Positions 1 to 5,279 of a stretch of DNA of 48,318 nucleotides are shown here, in pieces. How positions within the stretch are numbered: position 1 is the first letter of the stretch; each line of letters opens with the position of its first letter. The notes below the pieces were generated by a model. The model was not told the DNA's origin and did not search any database. It saw nothing but the letters and a program-made list of their open reading frames with translations. Both the position numbers and the translations under genes were made by a program. Source of the stretch: a virus; IMG/VR virus record IMGVR_UViG_3300002835_000311, positions 1 to 48,318 of that record. One strand, 5' to 3'.

Positions 1-75
1 ACGGAGCTGTTCCTTAAGATGGGTAAGAATGCTTCGGCAAATCGTCTTCGTGTGTCTTTGATGGGGGCGAATTAG
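1..75 (+). CDS. Possible 3' end of an upstream gene (partial)
   Basis: Frame 1 is open from the window edge for 24 codons and closes with TAG at 73-75, giving a basic C-terminus that ends RLRVSLMGAN. The fragment is too short to recognise. The open frame may be chance, because the stop lies inside the conserved 5' end of the tmRNA piece that begins at 63. If the gene is real, it overlaps the RNA gene by about 13 bases. Alternatively this stretch is part of a precursor RNA upstream of the tmRNA coding piece. Confidence 0.35.
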   Translation, partial: TELFLKMGKNASANRLRVSLMGAN

Positions 76-229
76 GCTCGACAAGCGTAGAATAGTGAAT
101 TGGAGATAACCGAGAGGCGACTGTCGTATACAGCGCAAATTCTAAATGCAAACGATAACTTTGCACCTCGTTTGGCTCTAGCAGCCTAACATGCGCCAGG
201 GGAGGGCGTGGAAACAGAACCTCCCCACC
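63..229 (+). ncRNA. ssrA: tmRNA coding piece (split, alphaproteobacterial type)
   Basis: Transfer-messenger RNA rescues stalled ribosomes by adding a degradation tag. The 5' end (GGGGGCG, 63-69) looks like a tmRNA acceptor-stem strand and is followed by the D-loop-like GGCTCGAC at 75-82. A hairpin (117-124 with 130-136, bulged A120) sits where pseudoknot 1 ends. It is separated from the resume codon GCA (148) by 11 bases, the same spacing I count in E. coli tmRNA. The tag frame is 148-189. A 7-bp G+C-rich hairpin (199-205 with 220-226) follows. There is no T-arm, no pseudoknots 2-4 and no acceptor CCA downstream, because a protein gene starts at 255. This fits the coding half of a two-piece tmRNA. 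The acceptor half is not visible in the window. The exact ends are estimates. Confidence 0.85.
148..189 (+). other. tmRNA tag reading frame
   Basis: GCA (148-150) to TAA (187-189) encodes ANDNFAPRLALAA, 13 residues. Seen: it starts ANDNFA and ends in a hydrophobic LALAA. Known: tags start AND and end in small or hydrophobic residues read by ClpXP, and the encoded Caulobacter tag, as I remember it, is also 13 residues and begins ANDNFA. Inference: tagged proteins would be recognised by the host SspB and ClpXP machinery. The middle (PRL) differs from the acidic residues usual there. Confidence 0.85.
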
Positions 230-254
230 TTAACACACAACACAGGAATATAAC

Positions 255-509
255 ATGTCAAAAACTCCCTACGAAATTCGCTTTGATCTTTTGGCAATGG
301 CCCAATCAATCATCACAGAAAATCTAATGAATGAACGCATTCGTCTAGAGAATGATTGGAATCTTGATCGTGAGAGGGCATCTATCGCCCTATCACAGAA
401 CAAGGAAGTTGAACTGCCTCCTTTCCCAAATGTACCAACCATTGATCCTAATCAGATCATTGAACTGGCGAAGAAACTAAATGAATTTGTATCAAAAACT
501 GGAGAATAA
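255..509 (+). CDS. Conserved small T4-superfamily protein, function unknown
   Basis: An 84-residue soluble protein with no signal peptide or membrane segment. It starts at ATG 255, 7 bases after AGGAA. The N-terminus (MSKTPYEIRFDLLAMAQ) and the helix-rich, charged layout resemble a small hypothetical protein common in cyanophage-type T4 relatives. That resemblance is from memory. A proline-rich turn near residues 54-64 separates two helical parts. It lies just after the tmRNA piece and 2 bases before the DUF992 gene, whose Shine-Dalgarno (GGAG) is inside its last codons, so the two are probably co-expressed. I cannot assign a function. Confidence 0.75.
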   Translation: MSKTPYEIRFDLLAMAQSIITENLMNERIRLENDWNLDRERASIALSQNKEVELPPFPNVPTIDPNQIIELAKKLNEFVSKTGE

Positions 510-511
510 TA

Positions 512-967
512 ATGATTAAGAGAACTATTGCTGCGGCTCTCATGGCCGTTGGACTAATGGCAGGCACCGCTCAGGCTGATGGTGTCAATCTAGGCACTCT
601 CACATGCCATCTTGATGGCGGACCAGGTCTTATCATCGGGTCTGTCAAGCACGGTGAATGTGTATTCACTCAGACTAACGGAAAGAAGAAGCACTATCGC
701 GCAACATTCTCGCGTCTTGGCGTTGATATTGGCGTGACTGGCAATCAGGCTCTTGTCTGGGCAGTCTTTGGCGTCGATGGTCGGTCAAACGGCGGACTCA
801 AGGGTGTCTACACTGGTGTTAATGCCGAAGCCTCTGTAGTCTTTGGTGTTGGCGTAAATGCTCTCATCGGTGGTCTGGAATCAGGTATTGTACTAAATCC
901 TGTGTCTGTTTCAGGTCAGACTGGGCTAAATGTAGCGGGTGGAGTTGCTACTCTCAGGTTGGAGTAA
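512..967 (+). CDS. Secreted DUF992-family protein
   Basis: A 151-residue protein with a clear Sec signal peptide (basic MIKR, hydrophobic core, probable cleavage after AQA at residue 22). The mature part reads as a glycine- and valine-rich beta protein. GTLTC near residue 28, a second Cys at 50 (likely a disulfide with Cys32), FGVDIG in the middle and GQTGLNVAGGVATL at the C-terminus match DUF992 as I remember it. That family is found mainly in Rhizobiales and their relatives, and its function is unknown. The protein is expected in the periplasm or outer envelope. It directly precedes the envelope cassette at 1003-3674. It looks host-derived, which argues for an alphaproteobacterial host and for a role in modifying the infected cell's envelope. 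Confidence 0.8.
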   Translation: MIKRTIAAALMAVGLMAGTAQADGVNLGTLTCHLDGGPGLIIGSVKHGECVFTQTNGKKKHYRATFSRLGVDIGVTGNQALVWAVFGVDGRSNGGLKGVYTGVNAEASVVFGVGVNALIGGLESGIVLNPVSVSGQTGLNVAGGVATLRLE

Positions 968-968
968 T

Positions 969-977
969 CACTAAATA
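969..977 (+). promoter_or_regulatory. Weak late-promoter-like motif before the envelope cassette
   Basis: CACTAAATA lies 25 bases before the ATG at 1003. It is one substitution away from the ATAAATA core of T4-type late promoters seen elsewhere in the window. A GAGGA Shine-Dalgarno follows at 992-996. The gap between 967 and 1003 is the only space in the cassette for a promoter. The call rests on the motif alone. Confidence 0.3.
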
Positions 978-1002
978 ATAAAAGCAACAAAGTGAGGACC
1001 GA

Positions 1003-1458
1003 ATGAGATTAGTTAAACCTTTTTATATCTGGTGGATTACAAACTTAGCTGTGGCAACTGGTGTATTCTGGGCATGGCACAGCGGTATTATCGCCAAGAT
1101 TTGGTATGATGATGTGACTATGATCACTTCGGTCCTCTCACTACTCTACGTAGTAACAACTGCTCTAATCGGCTACGTAGCATACACTAAAGATTTTGCC
1201 AGCAAGATTGTAGATGCCTGCTGGTTTCTCTCCGAGCAAATGTTAGCCCTTGGTATGTTAGGTACAGTTGTCGGCTTCATTTATTTGCTTTCATCTGGAA
1301 TCACATCCGCTTCTGTAACTGATCCTACAAGTCTAGCAACTCTTCTCGCAAACATGTCTGTTGGTCTAGGTATCGCTTTATATACGAATGCGGTTGGCAT
1401 TCTCGCAAGTCTTGTAACAAAGGGCTTGCTATATGCGGTAACATATGATGAGCCATAG
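1003..1458 (+). CDS. MotA/TolQ/ExbB-like proton-channel membrane protein
   Basis: A 151-residue integral membrane protein. Four hydrophobic segments are visible at about residues 8-28, 41-61, 80-99 and 112-142. The last two carry the hallmark of the MotA/TolQ/ExbB family: LGMLGTVVGF at 83-92, then ANMSVGLGIALYTNAVGI at 116-133. Known members form inner-membrane channels that use proton (or sodium) flow to drive a single-helix partner. The next gene overlaps by 14 bases and encodes such a partner, as in exbB-exbD and motA-motB pairs. The protein is shorter than typical ExbB or MotA and lacks a large cytoplasmic domain. It is distinct from Zorya ZorA, which has a long tail. The motor function is inferred. 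Confidence 0.75.
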   Translation: MRLVKPFYIWWITNLAVATGVFWAWHSGIIAKIWYDDVTMITSVLSLLYVVTTALIGYVAYTKDFASKIVDACWFLSEQMLALGMLGTVVGFIYLLSSGITSASVTDPTSLATLLANMSVGLGIALYTNAVGILASLVTKGLLYAVTYDEP

Positions 1459-2095
1459 AAAGTTTGATTTCCGTACCGCATACATCGACCTGCTTATCAA
1501 CCTGCTGACAGGCACGGTTGTTTTATTCATTCTTACTACCCTTCTCATCGCACCAATCACGAAGAACAGCGAAGGTATCAAGAAGAATGCTGACTATGTT
1601 CTATCTCTAGAATGGCCCAACGATATGGACTGCGATGTTGATATGTGGGTTCGTGATCCGCAGAACAACATCGTATCATACAAATTCCCAGAAGCGGGCT
1701 TGATGTATTTTGAGCGCGATGATATGGGCAAGCGTAGAAGCGTCTATCAGTTAGACGGAAAAGAAATCATAATTGATCCCGACAACAAAGAGTTCGTCAC
1801 TCTTCGCGGTACATTTCCTGGCGAATACGTATTAAACGTTCATGTGTATTCGTGTTTAAGGTCAACTCTGGCCACTTCTGCTGCACAACCAGGATCGCCA
1901 GTTAACGTTCCTATCATTGTAGAAATAATCAAAATCAATCCGTCTTATTATGTTGTGAAGCATATTGAGTTGACGATGGAAAGTATTTGGCAAGAAAAGA
2001 CGGTTGTTCGTTTCACAATGGATAGCAAAAAGAACATCATTCGATTCAAGAATGACTATGTTGGTATCAGAACAGGACAGAATAAATCGCCATGA
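1445..2095 (+). CDS. ExbD/MotB-like single-helix protein with periplasmic beta domain
   Basis: 216 residues. A short basic N-terminus is followed by one membrane helix (about 12-36) that begins AYIDLLINLLTG. The Asp near its start sits where ExbD, TolR and MotB keep the ion-carrying aspartate. Residues 50-130 read like a beta-sandwich of the YfaP/DUF2135 type (DVDMWVRDP, then GLMYFERDDMG, then FPGEYVLNVHVY). That match is moderate and from memory. I see no peptidoglycan-binding OmpA motif. The start is one of two consecutive ATGs (1445, 1448). The gene overlaps the channel gene before it and shares ATGA with the next gene, which suggests coupled translation and a fixed stoichiometry. Confidence 0.6.
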   Translation: MMSHRKFDFRTAYIDLLINLLTGTVVLFILTTLLIAPITKNSEGIKKNADYVLSLEWPNDMDCDVDMWVRDPQNNIVSYKFPEAGLMYFERDDMGKRRSVYQLDGKEIIIDPDNKEFVTLRGTFPGEYVLNVHVYSCLRSTLATSAAQPGSPVNVPIIVEIIKINPSYYVVKHIELTMESIWQEKTVVRFTMDSKKNIIRFKNDYVGIRTGQNKSP

Positions 2096-2670
2096 CACAA
2101 TACATCATATTATTGTTTGCTTTGTTTATTGCTTTGGTGATTGCAGCAGCATTTTATTTCAGAAGTAATTCTCTCAAGTTTCTTTCTATATTATTTGTGG
2201 TCGCTCTAGCCAACATGATATACTTCACGTTCGATGGAGTCAAAGGTTGGCCAGCAGAAGAAAAAGAAGAAGTCAAAGGCACACTTGCGTCTATTGTCAT
2301 AATCAATCCATCAGAGAACAGCGAAGGTGCAATCTATATCAGTCTGTTTCAGTCCGAATCGGGACACTGGTACGACTATGAATATCCAAGATACGCACCA
2401 AAAACATACTTTGTCGAATACTCAAATGATAGAGCAGCAGAGTTTGAGAAGGCAAAACAAGCACTAGTCGAAGGCAAAGAAGTTCGCATCAATAGAATAC
2501 CACCAAAGACTGCTGGCGGTGATATTCCTTCTGACGGTTCCGATAGCATTGTTGAGGTCATCGGAGACATCATAGAAAAGATTTTGCCAGCAATGAAAGA
2601 TACGTATAAGCCAAAAGTTCCAGATATGGAGATTATGCGTCCTACAACTCCTGAGAAAGGATCAGAATAA
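2092..2670 (+). CDS. Membrane protein of the envelope cassette, unknown family
   Basis: 192 residues. Two hydrophobic helices at about 4-22 and 28-48 form a hairpin, followed by a soluble domain of about 140 residues. That domain has an aromatic stretch (HWYDYEYPRY near residue 90) and a Pro-rich C-terminal tail ending PTTPEKGSE. I recognise no family. It overlaps the ExbD-like gene by ATGA and the protease gene by TAATG, so it belongs to the same translation-coupled unit. Its layout would suit a scaffold between the channel pair and the lipoprotein protease. That role is inferred only from position and topology. Confidence 0.6.
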   Translation: MTQYIILLFALFIALVIAAAFYFRSNSLKFLSILFVVALANMIYFTFDGVKGWPAEEKEEVKGTLASIVIINPSENSEGAIYISLFQSESGHWYDYEYPRYAPKTYFVEYSNDRAAEFEKAKQALVEGKEVRINRIPPKTAGGDIPSDGSDSIVEVIGDIIEKILPAMKDTYKPKVPDMEIMRPTTPEKGSE

Positions 2671-3674
2671 TGAAGTACATATTAACCGCGGTCTTTGCTA
2701 TGTTGTTGGCGGGTTGCAATCTGCCAAAATTGCCAGGTAGTCAAATGTCAACCACTCAGATTGTTGATAAGAATAGAGATGGTGTTGTTCTCATCGCAAA
2801 TGAACTAGAGGGTGACAAAGGCGGAATCGGCACAGGCTTTCTGATTCAAGACAACATGATTGTAACAAATCATCATGTAATCGAAGGCAACGGAAAGCTT
2901 TCAGTTTTTGCAGATGATTCCGAAAGAAAGTATGATGCTAAGGTGCTATACTCAGATGAAATAGCAGACTTGGCCATTGTTGCTCTAGAAGACTGGAATA
3001 CGTTCAAAGAGACAGAGACTCCTGAAATTCTATCGTTTGGTGATAGTGAAAAGATAGTTCCTGGTGACAAGGTAATCGTCATCGGTCATCCTTGGGGTCT
3101 AGCATGGACTGTGTCCGAAGGTATCATGTCAGCGAAGAACATTCGCATGGGTCAGAATCCAAAGTTCATGGATCAGATTGATGCTAAGATTTATCAAGGT
3201 AACTCAGGTGGTCCAACTTTCAACGACAAAGGGGAAGTTGTTTGTGTGAATGATATGATGCTGGCTAAAGAAGGCGGCTCATACGGCTTCTGTCTTCCAT
3301 CCAATTTTGTAAAGAAGGTACTTTACGATTTGGACAAGTTTGGTGAAGTAAGATGGCGCGCAATAAATGTATCTGTAAACTTGACAGACGACCGCTCTTC
3401 TGTTATACTCGCATCTGTTGAACCTAATGGAGCAGCCGACAAAGCAGGACTAAAAGAGGGTGATAAGTTGTTGGAAATCTACACACCAAACAATCATCCT
3501 AACGGAATTGAAATTTCAAATGCTGATGATTTGATTTCTGAGTTTGCTGTGATGAGAGGCGACGATGAAGATATTAAACTATTGATTGAGCGCAACGGAG
3601 AAAAGATGATGATTGATGTGAAGACAAACTATAAACTGTCCAAGGAATACACACCGGACATGGGCAAGAAGTAA
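2670..3674 (+). CDS. HtrA/DegP-like serine protease, predicted lipoprotein, with PDZ domain
   Basis: 334 residues. The N-terminus is a lipoprotein signal peptide with lipobox LAGC (Cys16). The trypsin-like domain has a full triad: His69 in TNHHV, Asp100 in DLAIVAL and Ser179 in GNSGGP. A PDZ-like domain spans roughly residues 235-320 (SVEPNGAADKAGLKEGDKLL). Host DegP/DegS proteases use this architecture for envelope quality control and regulated cleavage. Here the enzyme is probably lipid-anchored and periplasmic. It is the last gene of the cassette and gp33 follows 1 base later. Possible targets are host envelope proteins or the neighbouring cassette proteins. The substrate is unknown. Confidence 0.85.
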   Translation: MKYILTAVFAMLLAGCNLPKLPGSQMSTTQIVDKNRDGVVLIANELEGDKGGIGTGFLIQDNMIVTNHHVIEGNGKLSVFADDSERKYDAKVLYSDEIADLAIVALEDWNTFKETETPEILSFGDSEKIVPGDKVIVIGHPWGLAWTVSEGIMSAKNIRMGQNPKFMDQIDAKIYQGNSGGPTFNDKGEVVCVNDMMLAKEGGSYGFCLPSNFVKKVLYDLDKFGEVRWRAINVSVNLTDDRSSVILASVEPNGAADKAGLKEGDKLLEIYTPNNHPNGIEISNADDLISEFAVMRGDDEDIKLLIERNGEKMMIDVKTNYKLSKEYTPDMGKK

Positions 3675-3675
3675 T

Positions 3676-3903
3676 ATGCCCACAAAAGATGAAGTGAATA
3701 ACTTCTCCATCAGCATTGAGATGTTGGTGGAGAAAAAGAAGATGCCATATATGGATGCTATATTAATGCACTGCGAGAATACTGGATTGGAAGTCGAGAC
3801 TGCGGCTAAGTTAGTATCGACCGCACTCAAGGCTAAAATTCAGATTGAAGCAGAAGAACTCAACTTTTTACCAAAGTCAAACACAACCAAGTTACCATTT
3901 TGA
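3676..3903 (+). CDS. 33: gp33-like late-transcription coactivator
   Basis: A 75-residue helical, acidic protein. The pattern FSISIEMLVEKKKMPYMDAI..HCE..GLEVE..A..V...LK.KI..EA..LNFL matches the short gp33 of cyanophage-type T4 relatives. Known: T4 gp33 binds the RNA polymerase beta flap and, with the gp55 sigma factor and the gp45 clamp, activates late promoters. It ends in a basic, hydrophobic tail, plausibly the flap/clamp-binding end. The order 33-unknown-59-32 matches the T4 neighbourhood of 32, 59 and 33. The TATAAATA motifs at 11114 and 44065 are its expected targets. Confidence 0.75.
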   Translation: MPTKDEVNNFSISIEMLVEKKKMPYMDAILMHCENTGLEVETAAKLVSTALKAKIQIEAEELNFLPKSNTTKLPF

Positions 3904-3904
3904 T

Positions 3905-4624
3905 ATGATATACAATCTCAGTCCAATTTTAAATCTGTTAACACCAGAAAGACCTAACGCTGAAATCTGGCGTGAGAGAATCCAATCATTCTTTGCTAAC
4001 GAAGAATATGATGCCGATTTACAAGATGGGTATTATGATATTCTGATTAATAATACCTTGGAATTTGATTTCCTAATATATAAAGGAACAATAATAGATT
4101 CATATACTGGTCTGTTTTCTATGATTTCGCCTCATACTGTTTCGACACACTCATTTAACATGGCCAAGTTTATTTCTGATCACTATCAGCATTTCTTTAG
4201 TAAAAAGATTCTAACTGTATGTGCAGACTTTGGAATTTTAAACATTCAAGCGAAAATGTGCGGACTTAATATTGTCAGTTCTATTCAAAAAGAATATCTC
4301 AATGCAGGAACTGTTCTTGCTTGTATAGGTAACAACTGTCCTCCATATCCGATTAATAAGTTTGACTTTGATGAAGAAGATGTTATAATGATGTCGTGCG
4401 TTTTTCAAGACGAAGATTTGGCATATAAGAATTGGGAATTTATGCTAGACAAGAGACTAGATGGAAAAGAAGTGTTCTTTACTTCCAATACCTTTGAACA
4501 TCTTCGTAGATATGTAAATTATGATAAGATTGAATTGGTGATTGATCCTAGTAAAGTGTATCTACCAGATGATTATGCAGATTTAACTTACGGATATTCC
4601 AACAAGATATACAGACTAAAATGA
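3905..4624 (+). CDS. Unknown protein with possible degenerate methyltransferase-like fold
   Basis: 239 residues from ATG 3905. An in-frame ATG at 3845 would overlap gp33 by 59 bases and lacks support, so I chose 3905. The middle (KKILTVCADFGILNIQAKMCGL, then later EEDVIMMSCVFQDED) follows the order of a Rossmann-like methyltransferase, but the glycine-rich SAM loop is missing. It may be a degenerate relative or something else. It sits between gp33 and gp59, overlapping gp59 by ATGA, so it is probably expressed with replication and late-transcription genes. T4 has the small dsbA gene nearby, but this protein is unrelated in length and composition. Confidence 0.6.
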   Translation: MIYNLSPILNLLTPERPNAEIWRERIQSFFANEEYDADLQDGYYDILINNTLEFDFLIYKGTIIDSYTGLFSMISPHTVSTHSFNMAKFISDHYQHFFSKKILTVCADFGILNIQAKMCGLNIVSSIQKEYLNAGTVLACIGNNCPPYPINKFDFDEEDVIMMSCVFQDEDLAYKNWEFMLDKRLDGKEVFFTSNTFEHLRRYVNYDKIELVIDPSKVYLPDDYADLTYGYSNKIYRLK

Positions 4625-5211
4625 AACTCTCAGGGTACGAGACTTACTGTCTTTACCTAGCCTTGAAGAATCACTTTACTCTTGACAAATACGACTTCTT
4701 CAAGTATAATGGTAAAACGAAAAATGTCAGCAAGGAATCATTTCTGATTCGGAAAGACAGATTTCAGTTTGAGAAGTTGGCCAGAAAGTGTGATGATGTA
4801 AAGACGCACATGATAGTCAACTTCCTCGCAGATAGGGCATGGATTGGAGATATGCTGGATGATGATGCATTTGATGCTACCAAGCGTCATGTGAAAAGTG
4901 TCCAGTCCATGTCCTACAATTTTAAGAATGAATTGGAAAAGATAGAAGACTTGAAAGACCTATTCACTATGAGCGACACTGGTTATCCAAAGTTCATGGT
5001 AGAATACAACTTCGGCACTCTATCTCTGGAATCAATAATCATCCTTGATGCTTTTATCCAGTTCATTTCAAAGTTTGATGCTAAACTCGGCGACGATTAT
5101 CTCTGGTCTAAGTTTAGTTTCAAGGCACGGAAGTTTGCTCCGTTTCTGCTTCAAGACCTGGACAGAGAAAAGTTCAAACAAATTCTAAAAGAGAAACTAA
5201 ATAGTGCTTGA
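4621..5211 (+). CDS. 59: gp59 DNA helicase loader
   Basis: 196 residues. The N-terminus reads GYETYCLYLALKNHFT then DFFKYNGKT, then an RKDRFQFEKLARK segment. This follows T4 gp59 (VYKLYLMIKQHM, DVIKYNW, RRDKYFFQKLSEK), and so do NFLADRAWIGD and the later SLESIIILDAF. Known: gp59 binds fork DNA and gp32 and loads the gp41 helicase. The length is close to T4's 217 residues. The gp32 promoter overlaps its stop codon. The gene order gp59-gp32 mirrors their physical partnership. Confidence 0.9.
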   Translation: MKLSGYETYCLYLALKNHFTLDKYDFFKYNGKTKNVSKESFLIRKDRFQFEKLARKCDDVKTHMIVNFLADRAWIGDMLDDDAFDATKRHVKSVQSMSYNFKNELEKIEDLKDLFTMSDTGYPKFMVEYNFGTLSLESIIILDAFIQFISKFDAKLGDDYLWSKFSFKARKFAPFLLQDLDREKFKQILKEKLNSA

Positions 5212-5236
5212 CAGGGCGAGATTGTCCTGTTATTAT
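5208..5236 (+). promoter_or_regulatory. Sigma70-type promoter for gp32
   Basis: A perfect -35 box TTGACA (5208-5213), a 17-base spacer and the -10 box TATTAT (5231-5236) lie 44 bases before the gp32 start. The -35 box overlaps the gp59 stop codon. The quality of the match implies strong expression by unmodified host RNA polymerase, before or independent of late transcription. Confidence 0.8.
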
Positions 5237-5239
5237 ACA

Positions 5240-5279
5240 AAACATACAACGCAATACAACGCAATACGGAGAACATACA
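5240..5279 (+). promoter_or_regulatory. gp32 leader with short A-rich repeats
   Basis: The leader is built of near-repeats: TACAACGCAA twice in tandem (5245-5254, 5255-5264) and AACATACAA at both ends (5241-5249, 5272-5280). GGAGAA lies at 5268-5273. It is A-rich with no G-rich partner, so it should be unstructured. Known: T4 gp32 represses its own translation by coating an unstructured leader. These repeats would suit such an operator, by inference. Confidence 0.45.

Noticed and set aside
88-144. Pairing of TAGAAT (88-93) with ATTCTA (139-144) as a tmRNA helix
   Set aside because: The second strand lies just upstream of the resume codon, a region kept unpaired in known tmRNAs. Six A/T-rich pairs can occur by chance.
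223-230. CCCCACCT after the tmRNA hairpin as a possible acceptor CCA end pairing with GGGGGCG
   Set aside because: It pairs only partly (a G-U and a C-C mismatch), ends CCT rather than CCA, and no T-arm precedes it. It is better explained as the arm of the local hairpin 199-226.
1003-2095. The channel pair as a Zorya defence module (ZorAB)
   Set aside because: The MotA-like protein lacks ZorA's long cytoplasmic tail, the partner lacks an OmpA-like peptidoglycan domain, and no ZorC/D/E-type genes follow. Only the general family is shared.
3845-3904. An upstream ATG start for the gene at 3905
   Set aside because: It would overlap gp33 by 59 bases, and the added residues look like out-of-frame translation of the gp33 C-terminus.
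5208-5279. An upstream ATG start for gp32 at 5208
   Set aside because: It starts on the -35 box of the gp32 promoter, and the 24 added residues match nothing in the family. The Shine-Dalgarno fits 5280.
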